From the NCBI GenBank assembly GCA_016125405.1, contig WGLW01000034.1, positions 38,449-102,448 of the forward strand: DNA of 64,000 nucleotides, written 5' to 3'. Positions within the stretch are counted from its first letter, which is position 1. Each line of letters begins with the position of its first letter. The stretch is from Alphaproteobacteria bacterium (lineage in GTDB: Bacteria > Pseudomonadota > Alphaproteobacteria > Caulobacterales > Hyphomonadaceae). Both the position numbers and the translations under genes were made by a program. Below are positions 40,217 through 49,192 of the stretch, in pieces. Under the pieces are notes generated by a model that did no database searches, was not told the origin of the DNA, and was given only the letters and a program-made list of their open reading frames with translations.

Positions 40217-40963
40217 ATGACGATGTCCGATCCCAGCCGTCTTGCCGGAGTTGCAGCCATCGGGATCGCCATGCTCGGCGGCTGCAGCAGCATGTCGGAC
40301 AGTCTCGCTTCGCCGCAACTGTCGCCGATCTCGAACCCGGCTTCGGTCGCCGGCGCGGAGAAAGTGTCGATGCCGCTGCCGGCGCCAAAGACCGAACCCG
40401 CCGGGGCCAACTCGCTGTGGCGGTCGGGCGCCCGGTCCTTCTTTGGCGACCAGCGCGCCAGCAAGATCGGCGACATTCTCACCGTCAATATCCAGATCGC
40501 GGACTCTGCCCAGGTGAACAACACCACCCAGCGCGATCGCTCGTCGTCCGAAAAAGCCGGCATTGGCGCGCTGTTCGGCTTTGAGTCCAAGCTCCAGAAA
40601 ACATTGCCCGGAACGCCGGCGCTCGACCCTGCGCTCAGCCTGAACTCGACGACCGCCTCGAAGGGCGCCGGCTCGGTCAATCGGGCAGAAACGGTGAAGC
40701 TGACCGTGGCGGCGGTGATCACGGACAAGTTGCCGAACGGCAACCTGGTGATCGGCGGCAGCCAGGAAGTTCTGGTCAACAACGAGCTTCGTGAACTGCT
40801 TGTCTCTGGCGTCATCCGCCCGCAGGACATCGCGGCCGACAACACGATCGAGCACACCAAGATCGCGGAAGCCCGCATCTCCTATGGCGGCAAGGGCGAC
40901 ATCACCCAGCTTCAGCGGGCCCGGTATGGCCAGCGCGCGATCGAGAAGGTGATGCCGTTCTAG
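40217..40963 (+). CDS. flgH: Flagellar L-ring protein FlgH
   Basis: A 248-residue outer-membrane lipoprotein that forms the L ring. Lipobox LGGC (MLGGCSS, near residue 22) is followed by SLWRSGARSFFGDQRASKIGDILTVNIQI (67-95) and the late block GNLVIGGSQEVLVNNELRELLVSGVIRPQDI, ending in HTKIAEARISYGGKGDI. All are diagnostic of FlgH. The ATG at 40217 has GAGG six bases before it; one six bases later is also plausible. Convergent with the PepSY gene, 3 bp apart. Confidence 0.96.
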   Translation: MTMSDPSRLAGVAAIGIAMLGGCSSMSDSLASPQLSPISNPASVAGAEKVSMPLPAPKTEPAGANSLWRSGARSFFGDQRASKIGDILTVNIQIADSAQVNNTTQRDRSSSEKAGIGALFGFESKLQKTLPGTPALDPALSLNSTTASKGAGSVNRAETVKLTVAAVITDKLPNGNLVIGGSQEVLVNNELRELLVSGVIRPQDIAADNTIEHTKIAEARISYGGKGDITQLQRARYGQRAIEKVMPF

Positions 40964-40966
40964 TCG

Positions 40967-42457
40967 TCAGGGCCGGCCGTCCAGACGGCCGCCCCGCCTC
41001 AGCTTTATCAGGCCCATCCAGGCGCCGGCGCCGCAGACTGCGGTAACGCCGACCAGCAGGACGATCTCGAGGCTCTGCCGGAGCCATCCAACCCGCAACC
41101 AGGCGAAGTCGAGGCGATGGGGGGCCATGTGCCACCATCGAAAGCCACGATTGCCAGGATCGGCGATCGACAGAATCTGGCCAGAGACGGAATCAAGATA
41201 GAAGCGCGTGTCCTGCATGGCCGGAACCACGATGCGCACCACGGGAAACGCGGACGCTGCTGCGCCCTTGTAGTAATAGTCGTCCTCTTTTGTGAGACGT
41301 TCGGCCTTCGCTGGGCCAGTATTCCCGCCAAGCACGTCTCCGGCATGGGCCCATTGCGCGGCGTCGAACGGTGCGGGCGCACCATCGGCGTCCAGCCGCA
41401 AACGTGAGCCGTCTGTCGCGGTTTGAACGAAGTAGAGAGCGCCCCCTGCTGCCGCCGAGCTCACCTGCAGGACCGCGCCGGAGGGTAGCCTGCGCACAGC
41501 ATCGATCTGGGCGAAGAGATCGTTGCGCGCCTCGGACCATCTCTTGCCCTCGCCGGAATAGCGCGCCGCCGCCTCGCTCGCCGCCTGGCCGGTTTCGAAC
41601 CAGCCCCAGGGCTGCATCGACGTGAAGCCGGAAAACGTCCAGCTCAGCACCAGCACGCCGAACACAAGACCCAGCAGGTGATGCCAAGTCTTCACGCCGC
41701 GATAGGGCGAGGCGAGCTTGCCGGTGGAATGACGCCGCCGGAGTTGCCGGACGCCAACGAAGAGACCGAGCAAGGTAAGGAAACATCCCGCCAGCGAGGC
41801 CCAGATCACCACCTGGTTCCAGAGCTTCGCGTCCTGCCGCAGCGTTGTGAAATAGAGCCAGTGCGGGATCGCTCCGAGCCAGCTCAGCACGCGGTCCTGC
41901 CGGGTCGTCAGTTGCCGGATCTCGCCGCTCCTGGAGGAGACATAGAGCATCGTCCGAGCCGGGTCATTGAGTCGAACCTGCCAGAACGGTCGCGCTGAAT
42001 TGAAATAGCCCGCGACGGTGAACTCGTCGCGCTTCGACAGCTTGCTGATCTCCGGCCGGGCGGCGATGCCGTGGCGCTCTGCATAGGTCGTCGCCACCGC
42101 AAGGGCGTCGTCGGCGCTGATCGTCTTGATCGCCTCGCCGGTTGAAAGGCTGAACACGCCCGCGACGCCGGCCCCGCCCATGCGGAGCACGGCCTCCTTG
42201 CCCATCATCTCAATGCGGGCGGAGGCCAATCGGGCGTCTGGCGGAAACGCGGCCGCCGCCGGCAGGCGCACGGTTTCCGGCAGGATGATCGGCGCCAGTC
42301 CTTCGACACGCAGGTCATGCCCGCCGCGGCTGGTCGCCGGATAGGGCGCGAAGATCATGACGAAGCCGGAGAGACACCACATCAGCATCAGCACGCCGAG
42401 CGTCACGCCCATCCAGCGGTGAAGCGCAAATGCGAACCGTATCAATCTGGCTTTCAC
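40967..42457 (-). CDS. PepSY-associated transmembrane protein
   Basis: A 496-residue inner-membrane protein. Helix 1 carries FALHRWMGVTLGVLMLMWCLSGFVMIFAPYP (10-40), the PepSY-TM signature with the conserved His. Three more helices lie near 200-235, 265-285 and 455-475 (HHLLGLVFGVLVLSWTFSG; VLLVGVTAVCGAGAWMG). The periplasmic parts resemble PepSY domains. Relatives include PiuB/iron-regulated proteins and siderophore-reductase-like proteins (FhuF-independent); an electron-transfer or iron role is possible but unproven. The start is a GTG. It is not part of the flagellar operon. Confidence 0.82.
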   Translation of the reverse strand: MKARLIRFAFALHRWMGVTLGVLMLMWCLSGFVMIFAPYPATSRGGHDLRVEGLAPIILPETVRLPAAAAFPPDARLASARIEMMGKEAVLRMGGAGVAGVFSLSTGEAIKTISADDALAVATTYAERHGIAARPEISKLSKRDEFTVAGYFNSARPFWQVRLNDPARTMLYVSSRSGEIRQLTTRQDRVLSWLGAIPHWLYFTTLRQDAKLWNQVVIWASLAGCFLTLLGLFVGVRQLRRRHSTGKLASPYRGVKTWHHLLGLVFGVLVLSWTFSGFTSMQPWGWFETGQAASEAAARYSGEGKRWSEARNDLFAQIDAVRRLPSGAVLQVSSAAAGGALYFVQTATDGSRLRLDADGAPAPFDAAQWAHAGDVLGGNTGPAKAERLTKEDDYYYKGAAASAFPVVRIVVPAMQDTRFYLDSVSGQILSIADPGNRGFRWWHMAPHRLDFAWLRVGWLRQSLEIVLLVGVTAVCGAGAWMGLIKLRRGGRLDGRP

Positions 42458-42575
42458 GCGAACCGCCCCTCAGCCGGACATCCGGCGACAGGCGATTGTA
42501 TGCAACCCAGCGTCAGCCCCAAACGGTTTTGCACCCACGCCAGAGTCGGACGTCATCATGAACGGCTGAAGACGT

Positions 42576-43091
42576 TCAGGCGGCCGCGGCGCGGCGGGCC
42601 TTCTTCACCTTGTTGATCGCGAACTGACGCTTCAGCCGCGACAGGTGGTCGATGAACAACGTGCCGTCGAGGTGATCCATCTCGTGCTGGATGCAGACGG
42701 CGTACATGCCCTCGGCCCACTCCACCACTTCCCTGCCGTTGTAGTCGAGGTAGCGGATCTTCGCCTTCGCGGGCCGTTCCACGGTGTCGTAATAGTCCGG
42801 CACGGACAGGCAGCCCTCTTCATAGGGTTGGGTTTCGTCCACCGTCTCGAGGATTTCCGGATTGACGAAATAGCGCGGGGCGCGCGGGCCGTCTTCCGGC
42901 GAGATGTCCATGACGATGACGCGGACCGGTTCGCCGATCTGGACGGCGGCCAGCCCGATGCCGGGCGCCGCGTACATGGTCTCCAGCATGTCGTCCATCA
43001 GCGCGCGCGTTTCGTCGGTCACCGCCGCAACAGGCTTCGATACCTGTTTCAGGATGGGATCGGGAACCGTGAGGATGGGGCGGATGGCCAT
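42576..43091 (-). CDS. def: Peptide deformylase
   Basis: A 171-residue metalloenzyme that removes the formyl group from nascent N-terminal fMet. The three motifs are intact: [10 protein letters not shown] (44-53), EGCLSVP (92-98, Cys94 as metal ligand) and QHEMDHLDG (135-143, His136 and His140 as ligands, Glu137 catalytic). Length is usual, with an Ala-rich end (RRAAAA). A promoter at 43098-43126 would start transcription at or next to the ATG, so the message may be leaderless; no ribosome-binding site is visible. The usual fmt neighbour is absent. Confidence 0.97.
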   Translation of the reverse strand: MAIRPILTVPDPILKQVSKPVAAVTDETRALMDDMLETMYAAPGIGLAAVQIGEPVRVIVMDISPEDGPRAPRYFVNPEILETVDETQPYEEGCLSVPDYYDTVERPAKAKIRYLDYNGREVVEWAEGMYAVCIQHEMDHLDGTLFIDHLSRLKRQFAINKVKKARRAAAA

Positions 43092-43097
43092 GTCTGC

Positions 43098-43126
43098 TAG
43101 CTATGGAGCGCGCGCCAAAACGTCAA
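43098..43126 (-). promoter_or_regulatory. Sigma-70 promoter of def, probably giving a leaderless mRNA
   Basis: On the minus strand TTGACG (43126-43121), 17 bp, TAGCTA (43103-43098). Six bases later comes the def ATG (43091). Confidence 0.6.
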
Positions 43127-43175
43127 GAGAACAGGGGCTTTGGGACAAATTGTGACGGGTTGAACGACCGCTTTT

Positions 43176-44585
43176 TCAGCTTTCGCCGGTCTTCCGCCTG
43201 ACCCCGGCGGCAGGCCGCCCTTCGGACCGCCCGTCCTCGCCCATGCCTTCAAGCAGGGTCAGCTGGCGCGGCGCGGTTTCGACCCGGCCCGGATCCCTGA
43301 TCAGTTTCTGCGGATCGGCGAAGGACAGGTCCTCGAACTTGCGCGCCGCCGGCAGCACCCGCATTTCCAGCGACCCCACCATCTTGTTGTAGGCGTTGAT
43401 CGCCCCGCCGAGGCTGTCGCCAACGCCATCCATGTGGGAGCACATGGTGACCAGACGGTCATAGAGATCGCGGCCAAGCTTCGCCGCCTGCTCGGCGTTT
43501 TTCGCCATCTGCTCCTGGCGCCAGCCGTAGGCGACAGATTTGGCCAGCGCGATCAGCGTCGAGGGCGTGACGATGATGACATTGTTGCGCGAGGCGTAAT
43601 CGAAAATGTCGCGGTCGTTTTCCAGCACGGCGGCGTAGAAATTCTCGCCGGGAATGAACATCGCGACGAAGTCGACCCGGTCCGATATCTCCTTCCAGTA
43701 TTCCTTCTTCGCGAGGCTCTGGACATGCGCCCTCACCCGGGCCGCGTGCGCCCCGAGGCGCTCGGCGCGCCGGGCGGGATCGGTTTCGTTCGAGGCGGCC
43801 AGGTAGTCGTCCAGCGACACCTTGGAGTCGATCACCAGCTCCCGACCACCCGGCATGCGGATGATGACGTCCGGCCGCTGGCGGCCCTTTTCGGTGTTGG
43901 TCGAGGTCTGCTCGGTGAAATCCGCGTAGGGCGACAGGCCCGCCATTTCCAGCACGTTGCGGAGCGTTTCCTCGCCCCACCGTCCACCGTGCCGGGTGGT
44001 GGCGAGGGCGTTGCTGAGCTTTGACGTCGCCGCCTGTGTCTCCTGCATGGTCGAGCCCATGGCGCGGATCTGTTCATCCAGCCTGGCGCGGTCCTCCGAG
44101 CGGACCTTCTCGATCTCGGCGACCTTCTCGCGGAACTGGCCGAAGCTTTCCTGGATCGGCTGCAGCATCTTGCCGAGTTCGCCGGCGGCGCCCTCTTTGT
44201 GTTTCTTCAGCGTTTCGTCCGCGACCTTGACGAAGTGCTCCTGCGATTTCACCAGCGCCTCGTTGGCCAGTTGCCGGAAGCGCGCCTCGCCTTCCGCCTG
44301 AAGGCGCTTCATCTGCTCGACCTCGCGAGCGAAGGATTTTTCCCGCTCGGCGATCTCGCCAGCCTGCGTCGCGAGTTTTCTCTCGGCAATCTCGGCGCGC
44401 TGGCGAAGCTGGTCGCGCTCGGCGCTGACGGCGGCGGCTTCCCGCGCGTGCGCATCCCGCTCGGCAGTGATCCGCACAAGGTCGGGCCCGCCGGACTGCA
44501 TGCGCCAGATGGCGAAGCCGACGGCGGCCAGCGCCACGATGAAGAGCACGATGTCGAGCGGCGTCAGCGTCATGCGGCGGACCAT
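43176..44585 (-). CDS. rmuC: DNA recombination protein RmuC
   Basis: A 469-residue protein. An N-terminal membrane helix (PLDIVLFIVALAAVGFAIW) leads to a long coiled coil (about 45-195) and a C-terminal nuclease-like domain: HGGRWGEETLRNVLEMAGL, RQRPDVIIRMPGGRELVIDSKVSLDDY and VDFVAMFIPGENFYAAVLE. The Asp-Ser-Lys within VIDSKVSL is the PD-(D/E)xK-like centre. RmuC limits inversion at short inverted repeats in E. coli. Start is uncertain among nearby codons: ATG at 44585 is chosen; ATG at 44573 and TTG at 44609 are alternatives. Confidence 0.92.
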   Translation of the reverse strand: MVRRMTLTPLDIVLFIVALAAVGFAIWRMQSGGPDLVRITAERDAHAREAAAVSAERDQLRQRAEIAERKLATQAGEIAEREKSFAREVEQMKRLQAEGEARFRQLANEALVKSQEHFVKVADETLKKHKEGAAGELGKMLQPIQESFGQFREKVAEIEKVRSEDRARLDEQIRAMGSTMQETQAATSKLSNALATTRHGGRWGEETLRNVLEMAGLSPYADFTEQTSTNTEKGRQRPDVIIRMPGGRELVIDSKVSLDDYLAASNETDPARRAERLGAHAARVRAHVQSLAKKEYWKEISDRVDFVAMFIPGENFYAAVLENDRDIFDYASRNNVIIVTPSTLIALAKSVAYGWRQEQMAKNAEQAAKLGRDLYDRLVTMCSHMDGVGDSLGGAINAYNKMVGSLEMRVLPAARKFEDLSFADPQKLIRDPGRVETAPRQLTLLEGMGEDGRSEGRPAAGVRRKTGES

Positions 44586-44669
44586 AGGTTCATAGTTTGT
44601 TCCCGGCAAGATGGGCGGGTTGCTCAGGTTTGCCCGATTCTGTGGGCCACCGAATGCGCGGCGGAAGAT

Positions 44670-45269
44670 TTAACGCCGTGACGCCAGCGCCGCGGCGATG
44701 GTGCCGTCGTCGAGGTGGTCGAGTTCGCCGCCCACCGGCACGCCGTGGGCGAGGCGCGTGACCTTTACCGGCAGGTGGGCGAGGCGGTCGGTGATGTAGT
44801 GGGCGGTCGTCTGGCCATCGACCGTGGCGTTGAGGGCGAGGATGATTTCGGTCACGCCGGGCGACGCCGCGCGCTCCACCAGCTTCGCGATGTTGAGATC
44901 GTCCGGCCCCACGCCATCGAGCGCCGACAGCGCCCCGCCGACCACGTGATAGGTTCCCTTGAACACGCCCGAGCGCTCCATCGCCCAGAGATCGCCCACC
45001 TCCTCCACCGCGCAGATCACGGCATGATCGCGGCCTGACGCCGAACACACGGAGCAGGGATTCACGGTGTCGAAGTTTGCGCAGGTCGAGCACGCCTGCA
45101 CCTTGTTTGCCGCATCGGCGAGCGCGGCGGCCAGCGGGGTGAGCACCTGGTCAGGCTTCTTCAGAAGATGCAGCGCCGCGCGGCGGGCCGAACGCGGCCC
45201 AAGGCCGGGCAGCTTCGACAGGAGGTCGATCAGACGAAGGATTTCCGGTCCGGCTGAGCGGTTGATCAT
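44670..45269 (-). CDS. recR: Recombination mediator protein RecR
   Basis: A 199-residue protein of the RecFOR pathway that helps load RecA at gaps. It shows the HhH region [17 protein letters not shown] (20-36), the C4 zinc finger [16 protein letters not shown] (Cys60, Cys63, Cys72, Cys75) and the Toprim domain (about 78-175), with [19 protein letters not shown]. Normally recR follows dnaX and ybaB; here it follows a GGCT-family gene and overlaps its stop (ATGA), so the usual neighbours are elsewhere. Confidence 0.96.
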   Translation of the reverse strand: MINRSAGPEILRLIDLLSKLPGLGPRSARRAALHLLKKPDQVLTPLAAALADAANKVQACSTCANFDTVNPCSVCSASGRDHAVICAVEEVGDLWAMERSGVFKGTYHVVGGALSALDGVGPDDLNIAKLVERAASPGVTEIILALNATVDGQTTAHYITDRLAHLPVKVTRLAHGVPVGGELDHLDDGTIAAALASRR

Positions 45270-45745
45270 CCCAGACTTCCATTGGCCCTGAGCCACTGCG
45301 CGAAATCGCCCGAAGCGATCAGCGGAGCGCCGTCGAGCGCCTTCGCATAGATATAGACCCAGGCGCTGATCTTCACCCCCGAGGCCATCCGTGCAACCCG
45401 GCGGGCGCGGGTATATTCGCGTCCCTCGTAGGAATCGAGCGCGCTGAACAGGGCAGCCCGGTCGCGGATCCGCCAGACGTCGCCGATCACCCGCTGACTA
45501 CGGCTCCGGCCAGGCTCAAAACCCGGATACCAGGACACGGCATAGAGCCGACCCTGCATACTCGCTTCTCCCAGCGGCCTTGCGTGAGCTGTGAGCAGCG
45601 TGCTTGCCGCCCGCGCCTCTTCAATCACCGCCCGCCGCAGCGAACCATAGACGAAGAGGTGATCTGCCTCCGTTATATCCGCCGCCGACATCAACCGCTC
45701 GCAGCCTGCCGCCGGGTGGCGGGTCCGGCCATCACTCGTCTCCAT
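45266..45745 (-). CDS. Gamma-glutamylcyclotransferase-fold protein
   Basis: A 159-residue GGCT/AIG2-like protein. The substrate loop is [11 protein letters not shown] (30-40) and the catalytic acid is Glu107 in [11 protein letters not shown], a form also found in gamma-glutamylamine cyclotransferases. It may process gamma-glutamyl amines or peptides to 5-oxoproline. The ATG at 45745 is preceded by AGGGGAAGGGC; an ATG at 45691 lies closer to the domain but lacks such a site. It overlaps recR by four bases. Confidence 0.82.
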   Translation of the reverse strand: METSDGRTRHPAAGCERLMSAADITEADHLFVYGSLRRAVIEEARAASTLLTAHARPLGEASMQGRLYAVSWYPGFEPGRSRSQRVIGDVWRIRDRAALFSALDSYEGREYTRARRVARMASGVKISAWVYIYAKALDGAPLIASGDFAQWLRANGSLG

Positions 45746-45853
45746 GCCCTTCCCCTGAGGACTTGCCTTCGGCGCGGGGGCTTGCCTAGAGCCAAAGTGG
45801 TGTCGGACTGTCGCGGGGGTTCCGGACGCCCGGTCCTGAGAGGGGGAATCAAA

Positions 45854-46465
45854 GTGGCGATAACCCTGGTCGAAATGCTCGACTATGCGGGCGTTGCAAC
45901 CTTTGCGGCGTCTGGCGCCCTCATGGCGGCCGAACGTCGACAGGATGTGGTCACCTTTGTTTTCTTTGCCGCGATCACCGGCGTCGGCGGCGGCACGCTG
46001 CGCGACCTCCTGATTGGCGCGCCGGTTTTCTGGGTCACGAACCCTGGCTATGCGATCGTCTGCGCGTCTGTGGGCGTGGCCATATTTGCGTCTCGCGGGC
46101 GCGGACTGCCGAAGCGCGCGCTGCTCTGGCTGGATGCGGCAGGACTCTGCGTTTACGCCGTTGTCGGCGCCGCCAAGGCGCAGGCGTGGGGGATCAATCC
46201 CGTCATTGCCGTGGTGATGGGCGTGCTGACGGCGACGTTTGGCGGCGTTATCCGGGACGTGCTGGCGGGCGAACCATCCGTGCTGCTGCGTCGCGAGCTT
46301 TATGTCACACCCGCAATCGCAAGCGCCTCGATATTCGTGCTTCTGGCGGCGCTGCACGCGCCGGTCGTATGGGCAAGCGGCGCCGGAGTGGCGCTCGGCT
46401 TCGCCGTGCGCGCAGGAGCGATCGCCGCCGGCTGGCGATTGCCTGTGTTCACTCCGAAAAAGTGA
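45854..46465 (+). CDS. TRIC (UPF0126) cation channel family protein
   Basis: A 203-residue membrane protein with seven helices in two similar halves, as in bacterial trimeric intracellular cation channels. Each half carries the motif GGxxRD: GVGGGTLRDLLIGAP (about 44-58) and TFGGVIRDVLAGEP (about 128-141). It probably conducts K+ in some relatives; its role here is unknown. The start is a GTG five bases after GGGGGAA. It is divergent from the GGCT gene. Confidence 0.85.
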   Translation: MAITLVEMLDYAGVATFAASGALMAAERRQDVVTFVFFAAITGVGGGTLRDLLIGAPVFWVTNPGYAIVCASVGVAIFASRGRGLPKRALLWLDAAGLCVYAVVGAAKAQAWGINPVIAVVMGVLTATFGGVIRDVLAGEPSVLLRRELYVTPAIASASIFVLLAALHAPVVWASGAGVALGFAVRAGAIAAGWRLPVFTPKK

Positions 46466-46481
46466 GTCGCGTTGGCGTCTG

Positions 46482-46898
46482 CTAGTCGTCGCGGACGGTG
46501 CGTTCCTTGCGCTCGTGCCGCTCCTGGGCCTCAAGGCTCAGCGTCGCCGTGGGGCGCGCTTCGAGGCGCTTGATGCCGATCGGCTCGCCGGTTTCTTCGC
46601 AATAGCCGTACTCGCCGGTTTCGATGCGCCGCAGGGCCGCCTCGATCTTGTTGATCAGCTTGCGCTGGCGGTCGCGGGTGCGAAGTTCGAGGGCGCGGTC
46701 GGCTTCGGATGACGCACGGTCAACGAGGTCCGGGATCGGCGCGACGTTTTCCTGCATTCCCGCGATGGTCTCGCGGTTGCCGAGAAGGATTTCCTCCTTC
46801 CAGGCCAACAGCTTTTCCCTGAAGTATTTCAACTGTCGCTTGCCCATATAGGGCTCGCTTTCGGTCGGTTTGTAGGCGCCGGTTTTCGTAGAAGCCAT
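46482..46898 (-). CDS. dksA: RNA polymerase-binding transcription factor DksA (single-Cys type)
   Basis: A 138-residue DksA. The coiled coil (about 20-95) has the tip residues Asp60 and Ala62 in LVDRASSEAD, which act in the secondary channel of RNA polymerase with ppGpp. The zinc-finger region keeps only one cysteine (Cys100 in YGYCEETGEPIGIKRL); the other three positions are Thr103, Ser121 and Ala124. Single-Cys DksA occurs in other alphaproteobacteria and still folds. AGGAG precedes the ATG by 7 bp. It is convergent with the TRIC gene and next to fliX, but probably separate. Confidence 0.94.
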   Translation of the reverse strand: MASTKTGAYKPTESEPYMGKRQLKYFREKLLAWKEEILLGNRETIAGMQENVAPIPDLVDRASSEADRALELRTRDRQRKLINKIEAALRRIETGEYGYCEETGEPIGIKRLEARPTATLSLEAQERHERKERTVRDD

Positions 46899-47133
46899 TC
46901 CATCGCTCCTTGCCCGCGGACGATGACGTCCTGGCGCGCATCAAAACGCGCGGGGTCATATATCCGAGTCATCCCCAAGCGTCCACGATCAATATCCCCT
47001 GGGACGCCGGGCCATTTTCCAGCAAAATTCAGGCCTTTAGCGGACATCAACGCGCGAGGGCGGCGGCGGGTTTCATCCCAGGCGCATTGTTGCAGCGCAA
47101 TGTCGCCTGTCGGGCGGCGTTTCTGCCCGAAAG

Positions 47134-47565
47134 TCAGGCGGCCTCGATAGCGCGCTCCAGCTTGGCCGCCTCGACCGCGGCGCGGACCTCGGCCCAGTTC
47201 AGGGTTTCGTCCAGTTCAGGATCGCCGGACGCGTCACGGTGTTCCGCAATGGCGCGTTTGAGCAGGCCCAGATGCCCCTTTGTCGGCCCGTCGCCAAGCA
47301 GCGCAAGCTGCAGGCGGTCCAGTGCATCGAGCAGCCGCCGCCCCTTCCGCAGCGCCCGGGAGCGCGCCTCCGGTCCTCCCTCAATTCCCTGAAGCGCCAT
47401 CAGCGCCCCAACGCCTGACACGCCGCCAGCCGCGCCGACGCCGCCAACCGCCGGCCGCGCCGTCACCTCACCGGGACCAGCATCGATGCGAAACCCGCCT
47501 GCCGCGCCTTTCGGTCCGGCCGACTTGCCCGCGCCCGAGGCGGAAGATGTCGAGGAAACCTTCAT
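47134..47565 (-). CDS. fliX: Flagellar assembly regulator FliX
   Basis: A 143-residue protein of the FliX family, found in Caulobacterales and relatives. FliX partners the sigma-54 activator FlbD and couples basal-body assembly to class III/IV flagellar transcription. The N-terminal half is Ser/Gly/Ala-rich. The C-terminal half is helical: RALRKGRRLLDALDRLQLALL (about 70-90) and LGLLKRAIAEHRD. It starts MKVSSTSSASG, as in Caulobacter FliX. It is divergent from flgI, as in C. crescentus, with a perfect CtrA-type box between. Confidence 0.88.
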   Translation of the reverse strand: MKVSSTSSASGAGKSAGPKGAAGGFRIDAGPGEVTARPAVGGVGAAGGVSGVGALMALQGIEGGPEARSRALRKGRRLLDALDRLQLALLGDGPTKGHLGLLKRAIAEHRDASGDPELDETLNWAEVRAAVEAAKLERAIEAA

Positions 47566-47615
47566 TGAACCCTGCGGCCTGAAGCCCGTTGAGGGTCCAG
47601 AGTTCGGCGCGCTGG

Positions 47616-47630
47616 TTAATGCCGGCTTAA
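47616..47630. promoter_or_regulatory. CtrA box between fliX and flgI
   Basis: TTAA-TGCCGGC-TTAA (47616-47630) matches the CtrA consensus TTAA-N7-TTAA exactly. It lies 51 bp before fliX and 130 bp before flgI. Confidence 0.75.
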
Positions 47631-47759
47631 GAAACGCTAACCGCCGGAAACTCGGGATTAAAGCTTTGTTTCGGATTGGGAAGCGAGACTGCGTCCGAAA
47701 CGCTGCGGCCAGAATGGTCGGACACCTGACGCCTGTCCCTACCCTTGCCCCTGGTCCCG

Positions 47760-48866
47760 ATGCGCCCGCTTGTCCGTATTGCCGTCCTTGTCTTCGCCGC
47801 CGTGATGGCGGTCGCGCCTGCACTCGCCAATTCGCGACTCAAGGACATCATCGACATCGAGGGCGTGCGCGAGAACCAGCTGCTGGGATACGGCATCGTG
47901 GTCGGCGTCAACGGCACGGGCGACAGCCTGCGCAACTGCGCCATGACCCGCCAGGCGATCGAGGCCATGATGGAGCGCCTCGGCTCGAACACCCGCAACG
48001 CCACGCTGAACACCAAGAACATTGCCGCGGTCATGGTCACCGCCAACCTGCCGCCCTTCGCCGCCAGCGGCAGCCGGATCGACGTCACCATCTCGGCGAT
48101 GTGCGACAGCGGCAGCCTCGAGGGCGGAACGTTGATCGCGACGCCGATGCAGGGCGCCGACGGCGAGGTCTATGCCGTGGCCCAGGGGTCCGTCGCCGTC
48201 GGCTCGTTCACGGCGAGCGCCGCGTCCGGCTCGTCCCTGACCCGCAACGTTCCCACGGGCGGCCGCATCCCCAACGGCGCGCTGGTCGAGCGTGAACTGC
48301 AGTTCGACCTCGCCGACCAGACGCAGCTGCGCCTGTCGCTGCGCAACCCTGACTTCACGACCGCCAGCCGCGTCGCCGGCGCGATCAACGCCTTTGTCGG
48401 CTCGAACGCCGCGCAGGCGACCGATTCCTCGACCATCCGCCTCACCAAGCCCGCCAGTTTTCCCAACATGGCGTCGCTGATCTCGCAGATCGAACTGTTG
48501 CAGATCGAACCCGACCAGCCGGCGCGGATCGTCATCAACGAGGTGACCGGCGTCATCGTGATGGGTGACAATGTGCGCGTGTCGAAGGTAGCGATCGCGC
48601 AGGGCAACCTGACCATCCAGGTCGACGAGCAGCCTGCGGTCAGCCAGCCCAATCCGCTGGCGCAGGGCCAGACTGTGGTTGTGCCGCAATCGAAGATCAC
48701 CGCCGTCGAGGACAAGGCCAAGCTCGCCATGGTCGGCGGGGGCGTGCCTCTCAGCGAACTCGTGAATGGTCTCAATGCGCTTGGCGTAAGCCCGCGCGAC
48801 CTAATCGCCATCCTTCAGGCGCTCAAGGCCTCGGGCGCTCTCCAGGCCGAAATCGAGCTGATGTGA
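47760..48866 (+). CDS. flgI: Flagellar P-ring protein FlgI
   Basis: A 368-residue periplasmic protein that forms the P ring around the rod. The signal peptide is MRPLVRIAVLVFAAVMAVA, cut after ALA. SRLKDIIDIEGVRENQLLGYGIVVGVNGTGD is the family start. KNIAAVMVTANLPPFAASGSRIDV and ARIVINEVTGVIVMGDNVRVSKVAI are further signatures; the C-terminal GVSPRDLIAILQALKASGALQAEIELM is typical. An upstream in-frame TTG was rejected. Its stop overlaps the next start (TGATG). Confidence 0.97.
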   Translation: MRPLVRIAVLVFAAVMAVAPALANSRLKDIIDIEGVRENQLLGYGIVVGVNGTGDSLRNCAMTRQAIEAMMERLGSNTRNATLNTKNIAAVMVTANLPPFAASGSRIDVTISAMCDSGSLEGGTLIATPMQGADGEVYAVAQGSVAVGSFTASAASGSSLTRNVPTGGRIPNGALVERELQFDLADQTQLRLSLRNPDFTTASRVAGAINAFVGSNAAQATDSSTIRLTKPASFPNMASLISQIELLQIEPDQPARIVINEVTGVIVMGDNVRVSKVAIAQGNLTIQVDEQPAVSQPNPLAQGQTVVVPQSKITAVEDKAKLAMVGGGVPLSELVNGLNALGVSPRDLIAILQALKASGALQAEIELM

Positions 48867-49192
48867 TGGCCGGCGGTCTAGCCCTCACCCCGCCGCAGGT
48901 CGACGTGACCTCCGCCGCCCGCAAGGATCCGGCCGCCAGCGTCGCATCCGTCCACACGCGGGCGGAAGCGGAGAAGGTGGCGACCGAGTTCGAGCACATG
49001 TTCCTCTCGCAGATGCTGCAGCCGATGTTTGCCGGTCTCTCCACGGAGGCGCCATTCGGCGGCGGCTCGGGCGAGGAAATGTTCAAGCCGATGCTGATCG
49101 ACCAGTACGCCGGGGCCATCGCCGCCCGCGGCGGGGTTGGCGTACGGGACGCCGTTCTCAAGGAAATCCTCAAGCTGCAGGGACTGGAATGA
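48866..49192 (+). CDS. flgJ: Rod-binding protein (FlgJ N-terminal type, CheL-like)
   Basis: A 108-residue protein with only the rod-binding half of FlgJ: KVATEFEHMFLSQMLQPMFAGL (about 37-58) and GEEMFKPMLIDQYAGAIAARGGVGVRDAVLKEIL. The muramidase half of enteric FlgJ is absent, as usual in alphaproteobacteria, where the gene has also been called cheL. It probably caps or guides rod assembly. It overlaps flgI by one base and the next gene by four. Confidence 0.87.
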   Translation: MAGGLALTPPQVDVTSAARKDPAASVASVHTRAEAEKVATEFEHMFLSQMLQPMFAGLSTEAPFGGGSGEEMFKPMLIDQYAGAIAARGGVGVRDAVLKEILKLQGLE

